Below, one piece after another: positions 49,230-57,815 of a stretch of DNA of 64,000 nt. Origin of the DNA: Mesorhizobium sp. (GTDB lineage: Bacteria > Pseudomonadota > Alphaproteobacteria > Rhizobiales > Rhizobiaceae). The stretch lies in assembly GCF_017306585.1 (NCBI RefSeq), contig NZ_JAFKIC010000111.1:1-64000 (forward strand). The letters run 5' to 3'. Made by a program: the position numbers and the translations under genes. Position 1 is the stretch's first letter; the number at the start of each line of letters is the position of its first letter. Below the pieces are notes generated by a model. That model was not told the DNA's origin. It was given only the letters and a program-made list of their open reading frames with translations, and made no database searches.

Positions 49230-50807
49230 ATGCGAATTTATACAGTGCTACTCGCACTATTTGGAATAGCCATTGCCACCGGCCTCGCGCAGGGAGCTTC
49301 AATCGCCAAATTACCTCGAGACGCCAAACAGGACGTCGCCAACATTGTCGAAACGCCAAAGAAAGTTGTCAAACGCGAGTCTGACAACACCTATCGGGTC
49401 GACTTTAAATGCGAACCAAGAAAACCACTCGCCGGAGAGACTACGATCGGCCTTTTCTTCAGGAGCACAACCATTGCCACTCAAACTATTATCGTATCAA
49501 CGTCACTACCAGCGTTAAAGGCAGACGGAAAAAGCGTTGATCTTCCCGCTGCCGCTGACATTAAAATCGCCGTTCCGATATACTCCGTCAACAGTCTGTC
49601 CTCTGTAAACAACACTAAATGCGATAATTCATTCTACATAGCAGGCGCGGCAGATCTGTCCTTGGTTTCGATAGTAACCCTCGGGAAGTCAGATTCCCCG
49701 TCTGCGTTCTATAAGACACTTATGGCTGGGATCGACATAATTCCTCCACTCTTTTCCCTCTTCTCTGGAGTTGACCTGCCCAAAAATGTCGCCGACACTC
49801 TAACCAAAGTAGACAGGCTCGACGCTCCCTACGGAGCGTTGCTAGCTACGCTGTCAACTGGCGCAAACCAAGCGATATCGCGTCCACTCCGCGTCGGCAG
49901 ATATACTGTGCTCACAGCGTTCAGCAAAGTGACAGTCGACATTTACCCTATCGCGTCCATGGTTCTTGACGACCGCTTCCGTACAGACTTTTCCGCATCA
50001 TTGAAGACCGCGGGCACCAGTATATCGGCCACGGACGATCCTGACGCAACAAGGTCGAAAGTCGATGGTGCAGTTGACGATCTCGGTTTCCACAGCACCG
50101 CTGATCACGCCTTCGCGCTCTTCCTTCTGGCGCGGCGGGCCGGCCTCCACGACGAAGGGATGATGAAGACACTGGGCAAGGAGTATGCTGCGGCGATCGC
50201 GGAGTTCCCGCCGAAGATTCGGAAGCTTTTTAAGGGCATGGCAGCCATCAATGCCGATTCGGTGGCAGACGTGTTTTCAAGTGCGCCCGACAACGACTTG
50301 CCGGACGTGAAACAGCCTGCCCCGGACAGGGTTCAGAATGTGGCTTACCAAGTCATCGCCGTCCTCAGTGCCTATGGCCGGGCCGATCCAGAGCCCGCTA
50401 CACCGCGCGCTACTCTAGTCAAGGCGCTGGCGCCGACCGGGTTGATCCATGACTTGACGACGGCCAATCTTCTACAGGAAGGGAGCAAAGTCGTACCGGC
50501 AGCAGACTTGGCCAAGACCTTACGTGCGCTGGGTTTTCGCCGCTTTGGTTGCCAGGTTCCGACGGATGACCAGACTATCAAGCGGAGCGTCGACGGAGCT
50601 GGATGGACGTTCCTTGCCTTCAAGGTTGAAGCCAAGGCAACTGCCGCAAAGGCGGCTGATGCCTATGCCATTCGTGTTCTCTTTGACAAATCAAAGGTTG
50701 CGGCTCTTCGAATATTCGATGACCCAAAGGCCTATGTGATCCCCGTTCTCGTCGCGCAAAGCTATAGTTGCGCGAGTTTGCAAATCAGCCCGCCTCCCAA
50801 GACCTGA
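49230..50807 (+). CDS. secreted protein of unknown function, atypical composition
   Basis: 525 residues with a Sec signal (MRIYTVLLALFGIAIATGLAQG). GGGGCGGAAA precedes the ATG. The mature protein has a few cysteines (Cys62 or so in VDFKCEPRK, another in NNTKCDNSF, and two near the end in GCQVP and YSCASL) that could form disulfides. No repeat, enzyme motif or known domain is recognised. The 5' two-thirds is richer in A/T, with codons such as TTA, ATA and AAA that neighbours avoid, while the 3' part looks more native. This suggests transfer or rapid divergence. Its neighbours give no functional hint. Confidence 0.75.
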   Translation: MRIYTVLLALFGIAIATGLAQGASIAKLPRDAKQDVANIVETPKKVVKRESDNTYRVDFKCEPRKPLAGETTIGLFFRSTTIATQTIIVSTSLPALKADGKSVDLPAAADIKIAVPIYSVNSLSSVNNTKCDNSFYIAGAADLSLVSIVTLGKSDSPSAFYKTLMAGIDIIPPLFSLFSGVDLPKNVADTLTKVDRLDAPYGALLATLSTGANQAISRPLRVGRYTVLTAFSKVTVDIYPIASMVLDDRFRTDFSASLKTAGTSISATDDPDATRSKVDGAVDDLGFHSTADHAFALFLLARRAGLHDEGMMKTLGKEYAAAIAEFPPKIRKLFKGMAAINADSVADVFSSAPDNDLPDVKQPAPDRVQNVAYQVIAVLSAYGRADPEPATPRATLVKALAPTGLIHDLTTANLLQEGSKVVPAADLAKTLRALGFRRFGCQVPTDDQTIKRSVDGAGWTFLAFKVEAKATAAKAADAYAIRVLFDKSKVAALRIFDDPKAYVIPVLVAQSYSCASLQISPPPKT

Positions 50808-50883
50808 AAGCCCTCTTGAGAAGGCGAGCGCAGATCATCACCTACATCCTGTCGTCTGCGGCACTGGGTCGCTATCGACGCCT

Positions 50884-52008
50884 TTACGCCGCGGCTATCG
50901 CCAGAGCATGGCCGCGCGCATTCTCGCGCAGTGCATCGAGATGGATCGACTTGACCAGGGCGGCGAGGTCGCCTTCGGCGGATTGCCCACCCAATTCCTT
51001 CAGCATCAGCCACGTGACTTCCTGCACGCCAGCGACGCGCTTGCCATTGGCAACCTCGCGCCAGATCTTCAGCGCCCGCAGGATGATCGCATGCGTTCCG
51101 GCAGCCAGGCCCGCATTGCGAAACAGCGCCTGCAGGGCAACGTCGTGTCCGCCGGCCAGCAGCGCCCGCACCCGCTGTTCCGACTGCTGACCGAGCACGA
51201 CCAGCGTGGAGCCGAAGAAATCCACTTTGCCATGCGCGATGGTGCGGATGAGGAAGCTCGCGGTGAGATCGCCGCGCAGCCTCAGATGCTCGATCAGTGC
51301 GGCATGTTCTTCCTGGCGCGTGCCCTCAATGAGGGTCACCGATGCCTTGATGCAGGCATCGCGCATGACGCGTTCGGCGCGCGCGGCGCCCATGAGCGCC
51401 ATCACCAGCGGCGAGGTCTTCAATGTCTCGCCAAGCTTTACCAGCAGCATATGGCGGCAGTCGGCAGGCAGCCTGACATCGGATATCAGCGCCTCGCGCA
51501 CCAGCGGCAAGTGCCCATGCCGTTCGGCCATGCGGCGGAAACTCAGGGAAGCGATGTCGGCCCCGCTGTTGCCGAGCAGCACGGCGCAGGCTTCGGCCTC
51601 GCCGATCTCGGCGATGGCCGCCGAAAGCGCCATCGAGACGAGCGGGCGGTCGGCGATCAGCTTCTGCGTCGCCTTCTGGCTTGCCGCGACGCGATTGATC
51701 AGGTCGGCGTCGGTAAGCAGCGGCGAGCGCGCCAGAACGACACCGGCGACTTCCGGCTGGTCGGCGGCGAGCGCGCTGATGATCTGCAAGGGCGCGTGGT
51801 GGCTCATCGACAGCGCTTCGGCCATTGCCAGACGCACTTTCGACGAGGCGTCGTCCAGGAGCAGCGTCAATGCCGCTTCGGCGGCGCAGCGGTCCTCGAA
51901 CGGCAGTTCGGAATTGACATAGGCCCGGGCCAGCGCGTTGGCCGCGGCGGCGCGCTCCGAGACCCTGGCCGTGTAGATCCATTTCAGGAAATGCGAAACA
52001 ACAACCAT
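50884..52008 (-). CDS. DUF2336 domain protein
   Basis: 374 residues, soluble and all-helical, HEAT-like. ALTLLLDDASSKVRLAMAEAL and the following AALAADQPEVAGVVLARSPLL are the conserved core of DUF2336. No signal or catalytic motif is visible. The role is unknown; such HEAT-like proteins usually act by binding partners. It stands alone on the minus strand between the atypical secreted protein (convergent) and the MaoC gene (divergent). Confidence 0.82.
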   Translation of the reverse strand: MVVVSHFLKWIYTARVSERAAAANALARAYVNSELPFEDRCAAEAALTLLLDDASSKVRLAMAEALSMSHHAPLQIISALAADQPEVAGVVLARSPLLTDADLINRVAASQKATQKLIADRPLVSMALSAAIAEIGEAEACAVLLGNSGADIASLSFRRMAERHGHLPLVREALISDVRLPADCRHMLLVKLGETLKTSPLVMALMGAARAERVMRDACIKASVTLIEGTRQEEHAALIEHLRLRGDLTASFLIRTIAHGKVDFFGSTLVVLGQQSEQRVRALLAGGHDVALQALFRNAGLAAGTHAIILRALKIWREVANGKRVAGVQEVTWLMLKELGGQSAEGDLAALVKSIHLDALRENARGHALAIAAA

Positions 52009-52162
52009 GCCTGTCTGCTTATGCCCCTTGCCGGATGGTTTCCGGCCCCGGTGATGACGGTAGGCAGAAATGGTTTACGAACGGTTCACCATGTTCATTA
52101 ACTGGCTTGCGAGCCAGGTTTGCAACGCCTATCAACCGTCAACCAGCGGAGGAGAGACAGAC

Positions 52163-52615
52163 ATGGCAGGGCTATATCTCGAGGAATTCGTCGTCGGCCA
52201 TGTCTTCCAGCATACGCTGCGCAAGACCGTGACCGAGAGCGACAACATGCTGTTTTCGGTGATGACGCTGAACCCGCAGCCATTGCACATCGACTTCGAT
52301 TTCGCCGCCAAGAGCGAATGGGGCAAGCCACTGGTCAACTCGCTGTTCACGCTGGGGCTGATGATCGGCATCTCGGTCAACGACATCACCGTCGGCACGA
52401 CGGTGGCCAATCTCGGCATGAAGGAAACCGTGTTTCCACACCCGGTGTTCCACGGCGACACCGTCAGGATCGAAACAACCGTTGTCTCGGTACGGGAGTC
52501 CAAATCGAAGCCCGATCGCGGCATCGTCGAGTTCGAGCACCGCGCCTATAACCAGAACGACGTTCTCGTCGCCAAATGCACGAGGCAGGCGATGATGCTG
52601 AAGAAGGCTGCCTGA
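52163..52615 (+). CDS. MaoC-family dehydratase
   Basis: 150 residues, one hot-dog domain. The hydratase-2 type segment SVMTLNPQPLHIDFDFA carries Asn and His positions close to the R-hydratase motif (D/N..H). The GGAGGAGAG Shine-Dalgarno sits 6 bases before the ATG at 52163. MaoC proteins hydrate enoyl-CoA or dehydrate 3-hydroxyacyl-CoA. It is coupled (TGATG) to the following CoA-lyase gene, suggesting both act on the same acyl-CoA, for example a mesaconyl- or malyl-CoA-type compound (inference). Confidence 0.85.
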   Translation: MAGLYLEEFVVGHVFQHTLRKTVTESDNMLFSVMTLNPQPLHIDFDFAAKSEWGKPLVNSLFTLGLMIGISVNDITVGTTVANLGMKETVFPHPVFHGDTVRIETTVVSVRESKSKPDRGIVEFEHRAYNQNDVLVAKCTRQAMMLKKAA

Positions 52616-53496
52616 TGCGTTCGTTGCTGTTTGTTCCCGGCGATTCCGAGCGAAAGCTGGAGAAAGGTTTTGCCGCCGGCGCCGACGTGGTGATCGTCGA
52701 TCTCGAGGACTCCGTGGCCCCGCAGAACAAGGCAGCCGCGCGCGACATCGCGGCGCGCTTCATCGTTGAACGCCGCGGCCAAACGCGTTCGGCTATTTAT
52801 GTCAGGGTCAACGATCTTTCGACCGGGCTTACGGACAATGACCTCGCCGCTCTCGTTCCGGCGAAGCCGGACGGGATCATGCTGCCGAAATCCAACAGCG
52901 GCCAGGATGTCCAGCAGCTTGCCGCGAAGTTGAGGGTGCGCGAGGCCGAAAACGGCCTGGCCGATGGCGTGACAAAAATCCTGCCGATCATCACTGAAAC
53001 CCCGGCCGGTGTGCTTGCCGCTGCGACCTATGCCGGCACGAGTGCGCGGCTCGCCGGCCTCACCTGGGGCGCCGAAGACCTGTCCGCGGCGATCGGGGCA
53101 CGCTCCGCCCGCGACGGGCAGGGTCGTTACACCGATGTCTTCCGCCTCGCCCGCACCATGACCATTCTCGCCGCCGGGGCGGCGGAGGTCGCGGCGATCG
53201 ACACCGTGTTCCCCGGCTTCAGAGACATGGCCGCCTTTTCCGCCGAGTGCACCGAGGCCGAACGGGACGGTTTCACCGGCAAGATGGCGATCCACCCCGA
53301 CCAGGTGCCGGTCATCAATGCAGCCTTCACGCCCTCATCCGAAGCCGTGCAACAGTCGGCGTCCATCGTCGCGGCGTTCAAGGCGGCGGGAAATCCCGGC
53401 GTCGTCGGCATCGACGGCAAGATGTACGACCGCCCGCATCTGCGGCTGGCGGAAAGGCTTTTGGCGCGCGCCAGGGTGGCGGGAGTTTTCGCCTAG
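52615..53496 (+). CDS. HpcH/HpaI aldolase family CoA-ester lyase (CitE/malyl-CoA lyase-like)
   Basis: 293 residues, a TIM barrel. RSLLFVPGDSERKLEKG, IVDLEDSVAP (metal-binding region), ITETPAGVL and GFTGKMAIHPDQVPVINAAF are the CitE/malyl-CoA lyase signatures. These enzymes cleave or form C-C bonds in CoA esters such as citramalyl-CoA and malyl-CoA, with Mg2+. The start overlaps the MaoC stop by one base (TGATG). The pair probably runs hydration followed by C-C cleavage; the real substrate is not known. Confidence 0.86.
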   Translation: MRSLLFVPGDSERKLEKGFAAGADVVIVDLEDSVAPQNKAAARDIAARFIVERRGQTRSAIYVRVNDLSTGLTDNDLAALVPAKPDGIMLPKSNSGQDVQQLAAKLRVREAENGLADGVTKILPIITETPAGVLAAATYAGTSARLAGLTWGAEDLSAAIGARSARDGQGRYTDVFRLARTMTILAAGAAEVAAIDTVFPGFRDMAAFSAECTEAERDGFTGKMAIHPDQVPVINAAFTPSSEAVQQSASIVAAFKAAGNPGVVGIDGKMYDRPHLRLAERLLARARVAGVFA

Positions 53497-53622
53497 ACGC
53501 AAGGCGCGCTCAGCGCGGCCACTACGGCAAGGTTGGGCGAACGGCGAATTCGCCTAGCAGGGCGTTGTCGAAAAGTATCACTCGGCATAAGTGAGTCGTG
53601 AACCGCCCTTCAGGAGCGATCC

Positions 53623-53853
53623 ATGAGCAGTTCTCAGATGGAGAAATATGTCTGGGCCTCGGTCCTATATTATACATTGGCCGTGGTCGCATCCGTGGCC
53701 ACGGTGTCTATTGGAATCGTTGATGGCCTCTGGGGACTTGTTGCGTTATTCGGATACCTCGTACTGATTATATCTCTCAATGCATGGCGGCTCAGAAGGC
53801 ATCCAAGAAGCGCCTATCAGCTAAACTCAGCCAAACAGTTGCCCGACAGATAA
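53623..53853 (+). CDS. small membrane protein of unknown function
   Basis: 76 residues with two predicted membrane helices (about 12-32 and 36-54) and a basic C-terminal tail (AWRLRRHPRS). AGGAG lies 6 bases before the ATG at 53623, which supports that it is a real gene. The region is more A/T-rich than its neighbours. I do not recognise it, and its function is unknown. Confidence 0.6.
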   Translation: MSSSQMEKYVWASVLYYTLAVVASVATVSIGIVDGLWGLVALFGYLVLIISLNAWRLRRHPRSAYQLNSAKQLPDR

Positions 53854-53951
53854 TCATCAAGTTTGCGGGAAACGCTTCGCTATCTTCATAGCTGAGGTAA
53901 TCCTCCGTGCGGGCCAGGCTCGTACGGCAGACGGGAATTAGCCTTCGAACA

Positions 53952-54626
53952 CTACCAGACAAGCGGGATCAGACGGTAGCGGACATTGGATGCATAGTCC
54001 TCATAGCCGCGCAGGCCGGCGCGCAGCGTTTTCTCCTCGATGAAGGTGCGCATGGCCAGCAGAACGATGAACACGACCACCGATGCCAGCCCCCACCAAG
54101 AACCAAGCAGCAGTGCCGTCCCGGCGAAGAAGAGGATGGCGCCGGCATACATGGGATGGCGGACATAGGCGTAAGGGCCGGTGCTGATCACATGCTGCCC
54201 GCGCTCGTCCTGTATTTTCACGACGGGCGCGGCAAAGCTGTTCTCCAGCATCGTCAGGTAGCAGAGCCAGATGCCGACCAGCAGCACCAAAGCGCCGATG
54301 ACCTGCACCCAGACGGGAACCGCCGACCAGCCGAAACGGAAGTCCAGTCCAATCAATGCCTGCCAGCCGAAGATGGCGAGCAGCAGCACCGACAGCAGCA
54401 CCTTGTCGGCCGCCGTTTGATTCTTCTGGATGGGAGGGCTCAGCCGCTCCTTCATCAGGCCGGGATCGCGCCGCGACAGCGCCACGCCAAGGCTGAGGCT
54501 GAGCCCCACCATCAGGACCAGATAGGCCCATGCGGCTGGCCAGTGCAGTGTGCCGGCCGACAGAAAGAGCAAGGTGCCCATGAGGCCGAACCAGATGAAC
54601 GTCTGAAGGATCAGTTTCGCGATCAT
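53952..54626 (-). CDS. isoprenylcysteine/phospholipid methyltransferase-like membrane protein
   Basis: 224 residues from an ATG at 54626 (GGAAAG nearby). About five membrane spans are predicted. The C-terminal half STGPYAYVRHPMYAG followed by an E-rich helix RTFIEEKTLRAGLRGYEDY is the ICMT/PEMT signature for SAM binding. Substrate lipids or small molecules are not known. It is divergent from a TetR gene across 140 bases with two palindromic operators, so it is probably the main target of that repressor. Confidence 0.82.
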   Translation of the reverse strand: MIAKLILQTFIWFGLMGTLLFLSAGTLHWPAAWAYLVLMVGLSLSLGVALSRRDPGLMKERLSPPIQKNQTAADKVLLSVLLLAIFGWQALIGLDFRFGWSAVPVWVQVIGALVLLVGIWLCYLTMLENSFAAPVVKIQDERGQHVISTGPYAYVRHPMYAGAILFFAGTALLLGSWWGLASVVVFIVLLAMRTFIEEKTLRAGLRGYEDYASNVRYRLIPLVW

Positions 54627-54668
54627 GATCGACTTTCCACGATATGCCGCCGCCGGCATTGGCTGAAT

Positions 54669-54703
54669 TAGACCACCGGTCTGTTATACCGACCATTGGT
54701 CTA
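54669..54703. promoter_or_regulatory. two palindromic operators for the TetR regulator
   Basis: GACCACCGGTC (54671-54681) and GACCATTGGTC (54691-54701) are both GACC-n3-GGTC palindromes whose centres lie 20 bp apart, two helical turns. The outer flanks are also inverted (TGAATTAGACCA and TGGTCTACAATTCA). The TAGACC..GGTCTA style is common among TetR-family operators. They lie between the divergent methyltransferase (54626) and TetR (54767) starts, so two dimers on one face could repress both. Confidence 0.75.
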
Positions 54704-54766
54704 CAATTCAAGCGAGCCGCCGGAATGGCTGGACGAAAGCGGCCATCGCGTGCAGAAGGTTTCGTC

Positions 54767-55480
54767 ATGCCCCGTGTGATCAAGCATCCGGAACTACGGC
54801 GAGAAGAACTTCTGGACCATGCCCAGGCGCTGTTCCTGACGCAGGGCTACGACCGGGCGAGCCTGAACGATGTCATAGCGTCCGCCGGCATCTCGAAGGG
54901 CGCCTTCTATCACTATTTTGCCTCCAAGGAGGCCCTGCTGGAGGCGTTGGCCGATCGTTTCGCGAAACAGGCGATGGCCGGTGTCCAGCACATATCGGGC
55001 GACCCCGGCCTCGATTCGCTTGGCCGCCTGAATAGCCTGCTCGCCCAGTCGCGGCGGGCCAAGATCGATACCGCGCCGGAGGCCTGGGCCCTTTTCGAGA
55101 CGATATTCCGGCCAGAGAATCTGGTGCTTTTCCACCGCATCAACCTGGCAGCGAGCGCATCGTTTACACCCTTGCTGGTCAGGATCATCCGGCAAGGTGT
55201 CGAGGACGGCACCTTCAAGACCTTCGATCCGGAGGGTGTCGCCGACATCGTCATGCAGTTCGGCATGGCCACGCACGATGTCGTGGCCAAGGCGATAAAC
55301 GGCGGCGATGCCGACATGGAGGTTGCGATTGAAGCCCTGGAAAGACGCGTCAGGCTCTACGAGATCGCTCTCGACCGCATACTCGGCCTCCCCGACGGAA
55401 GCATCCGGATCAGTGAAGCCGGTTATGTCAGGGCCGTCATGACCGCCCGGCGGCGACAAGACGCCGGCAAGATAGGATGA
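54767..55480 (+). CDS. TetR-family transcriptional regulator
   Basis: 237 residues with the start at 54767 (AGAAGG 7 bases upstream); an in-frame ATG at 54725 is an alternative. The N-terminal helix-turn-helix is SLNDVIASAGISKGAFYHYF followed by SKEALLEAL. The larger C-terminal region is an all-helical ligand domain of unrecognised specificity. It probably represses itself and the divergent methyltransferase through the operators at 54669-54703. Confidence 0.92.
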   Translation: MPRVIKHPELRREELLDHAQALFLTQGYDRASLNDVIASAGISKGAFYHYFASKEALLEALADRFAKQAMAGVQHISGDPGLDSLGRLNSLLAQSRRAKIDTAPEAWALFETIFRPENLVLFHRINLAASASFTPLLVRIIRQGVEDGTFKTFDPEGVADIVMQFGMATHDVVAKAINGGDADMEVAIEALERRVRLYEIALDRILGLPDGSIRISEAGYVRAVMTARRRQDAGKIG

Positions 55481-55493
55481 CCAAGTCCGGACC

Positions 55494-56102
55494 CTAATCC
55501 TTGCCCCAGCGAGGCCGGCGCATCGAAAAGACCTCGTCGACGCTGGCATAGTCCATGTAGCCGAGGCGGGCGACGTTGCCGGCCTTGGTAATGTCGAACA
55601 GGCCGTCCTTCAGGAAGGCATCGTCGATATGCACCCCGACCACCTCGCCGGCGACGACGACGGCGCTGGTCGGCGCTCCGTCCAGTCCCTTGGGGCGAAA
55701 GACCTCCGTCACCCTGCATTCGAGTGCCGCGGGCGCCGCCGCCACGCGCGGCGGACGCACCAGACGCGACGGCGCCATGGCAAGGTCGGCATAGGTGAAC
55801 TCGTTGATGCCGCGCGGCGCATTGACCGAGGTGTAGTTCATCTTCTCTGCAAGATCGCGGCTGACCAGATTGGCGACGAACTCGCCGGTTTCCAGCGCGA
55901 AGGAGGCACTATCCTTCTCGCCCTCCGAGGAAAACCAGACAATGAAGGGGCGCGTCGAAACGGCATTGAAGAAGGAGTACGGTGCGATGTTGATCTCGCC
56001 CGCCTTGTTCAATGTCGATATCCAGCCGATCGGGCGCGGCGCCACGATCGCTTTCGACGGATCGTGCGGCAGGCCATGCCCCTTGGACGGCTCGTAGAAC
56101 AT
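55494..56102 (-). CDS. flavin reductase-domain protein
   Basis: 202 residues with the flavin reductase-like FMN-binding fold: ...AIVAPRPIGWISTLNKAGEIN, APYSFFNAVSTRPFIVWFSS, and TGEFVANLVS are the usual family strands. It could supply reduced flavin or act directly as an FMN-dependent reductase. Its ATG follows the nitroreductase stop directly (TGAATG), so the two enzymes are made together. It converges on the TetR gene with a 13-base gap. Confidence 0.88.
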   Translation of the reverse strand: MFYEPSKGHGLPHDPSKAIVAPRPIGWISTLNKAGEINIAPYSFFNAVSTRPFIVWFSSEGEKDSASFALETGEFVANLVSRDLAEKMNYTSVNAPRGINEFTYADLAMAPSRLVRPPRVAAAPAALECRVTEVFRPKGLDGAPTSAVVVAGEVVGVHIDDAFLKDGLFDITKAGNVARLGYMDYASVDEVFSMRRPRWGKD

Positions 56103-56687
56103 TCAGCCCGCCCAGGGCCCGGTATAATCGGCGTAGAGCTTGGCGGGATCGGGCCTCGGGCGTTCCGGCGCCGGCCCGGCGTAGGAGCCGATGTGAATGA
56201 AGCCGACGACGCGTTCCTGCGGCGCCAGCCCGAGTATCGCCCTGCCCTCCGCAACATCGGAATACCAGTTGCTGATCATGTTGGTGCCATAGCCCAGCGC
56301 ATTGGCTGATATCATCAGGTTCATGGCCGCCATGCCGCCCGACAGGAACATTTCCCATTGCGGGATCTTCGGGCTCTCCTTCGGTACCGACACTACCCCG
56401 ATCACCAGCGGCGCCCGCGAGAACCGCGCCAGCTCCTGGTTGCGGCGGCCTTCGGGCAACGGGCCTTCCCGCTGTTCGGCGAGTTCGGCCAGCTTCTTGC
56501 CGATCTCGACGCGGACATCACCGCGATAGAGGATGAAGCGCCAGGGTTCGAGCCGGCCATGATCAGGCACCCTTGTAGCGGCCGCGATCATCGTCGCGAC
56601 ATCGGCATCGCTCGGTGCCGGCTCCTTGAGTTCGGGAATCGGCGCGGAATTGCGGGTCAGCAGGAAGTCGATGATCGGCCACGCCAT
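56103..56687 (-). CDS. nitroreductase-family protein
   Basis: 194 residues from an ATG at 56687 with AGGAG about 11 bases upstream. The FMN-binding residues are typical: LLTRNSAPIPELKEPAPSD begins the fold, then AAATRVPDHGRLEPWRFI binds FMN phosphate, and GGMAAMNLMISANALGYG the core helix. This is the YdjA/nitroreductase subgroup. It reduces quinone- or nitro-type compounds with NAD(P)H. It is directly joined to the flavin reductase gene. Its true substrate is unknown. Confidence 0.88.
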   Translation of the reverse strand: MAWPIIDFLLTRNSAPIPELKEPAPSDADVATMIAAATRVPDHGRLEPWRFILYRGDVRVEIGKKLAELAEQREGPLPEGRRNQELARFSRAPLVIGVVSVPKESPKIPQWEMFLSGGMAAMNLMISANALGYGTNMISNWYSDVAEGRAILGLAPQERVVGFIHIGSYAGPAPERPRPDPAKLYADYTGPWAG

Positions 56688-56841
56688 GGGCGCAAGTCTC
56701 CTAGACACTCGGTTTTGAGCTGAAGCGCACCATCGGGAATTCGGGCGGCTCGGGCAAAGGCGCGAAAGCGCCGGGCTGAAGAGACACGGATCGGACTCTT
56801 AAGCCTTGAAATTGCCACCGCCATGGGCTTCAACGCAAGAC

Positions 56842-57804
56842 ATGTTTGAGGGGCGCCTGCGTCTTTTCCTGGTCTGGCTCTGCACCATGCTGTTCATGGC
56901 GCCGACGGCCCTTGCGCTTGCGCAGGAAAAGGACGGTGTCGGCGACCTGAAACTTCCGGGCATATCGAGCTATGCGACGCCGAAGGGTGAGACCTCGCTG
57001 GCCATTGGCGGCGGTGGCGCGATCACGCTTTCCGCCCAATTGACCGACAAGGGCACCGATATCACCCGCGGCCTCGTCTGGCGCGTCTTCAAGCCGGAAG
57101 CCGTCAATGGCAAATTGCCGATGGTTGCCTCTGCCCATGGCGGGACGGCCGTTTTTCAGCTCGAACCCGGCAGCTACCTGGTTCATGCCTCCTATGGCCG
57201 CGCGGGCGCTACCAAGCGCATCACCGTCGGAAAGGACGCCAAACGCGAGAGCGTGGTGCTCGATGCCGGCGGCCTGAAGCTCGACGCGGTTCTCTCCGGC
57301 GGCGTGCGCATTCCGCCCAAGAAACTGCGTTTCTCGATCTATGAGGGCCACGCCGAGCCCAATGGCGACCGCGCGCTGATCATTCCCGATGTCGAGCCCA
57401 ACAGTGTCGTGCGGCTCAACGCAGGCATCTACCACGTCGTCTCGACCTATGGCGCGGTCAACGCCGTCATCCGCTCCGACATTCGCGTCGAGGCCGGCAA
57501 GCTGACGGAAGCCACTGTCGAGCATCACGCAGCCGAAATCACGATGAAACTGGTGCGCGAGACCGGCGGCGAAGCGATCGCCGATACGTCGTGGTCGCTA
57601 CTCAACGAATCCGGCGATCCGATCAAGGAAACCGTAGGCGCCTTCGCCTCCCTGGTGCTGGCCGAGGGCGATTATACGATTATCGCCAAGAACCGCGACC
57701 GCATCTACCAGAAGGATTTCACGGTGGTTGCCGGACAGAATCAGGAAATCGAGGTTCTGGCGACCGAAGCCGCCGCGATGGACCCCGAGGAAGGCGCGGA
57801 TTAG
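56842..57804 (+). CDS. secreted beta-rich protein of unknown function
   Basis: About 320 residues. The N-terminus RLRLFLVWLCTMLFMAPTALALA is a signal peptide. The body has three similar beta-sandwich segments: LAIGGGGAITLSAQL, LDAVLSGGVRIPPKKLRFSI, and ITMKLVRETGGEAIADTSW, each followed by a glycine-rich turn and YLVHASYGRAG, YHVVSTYGAV or YTIIAKNRD. The threefold pattern suggests a repeated Ig-like or carboxypeptidase-regulatory-like domain. The start is unclear: ATG at 56842 or TTG at 56806. It is not recognised beyond this. Confidence 0.7.
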   Translation: MFEGRLRLFLVWLCTMLFMAPTALALAQEKDGVGDLKLPGISSYATPKGETSLAIGGGGAITLSAQLTDKGTDITRGLVWRVFKPEAVNGKLPMVASAHGGTAVFQLEPGSYLVHASYGRAGATKRITVGKDAKRESVVLDAGGLKLDAVLSGGVRIPPKKLRFSIYEGHAEPNGDRALIIPDVEPNSVVRLNAGIYHVVSTYGAVNAVIRSDIRVEAGKLTEATVEHHAAEITMKLVRETGGEAIADTSWSLLNESGDPIKETVGAFASLVLAEGDYTIIAKNRDRIYQKDFTVVAGQNQEIEVLATEAAAMDPEEGAD

Positions 57805-57815
57805 GCGACCGTCAC

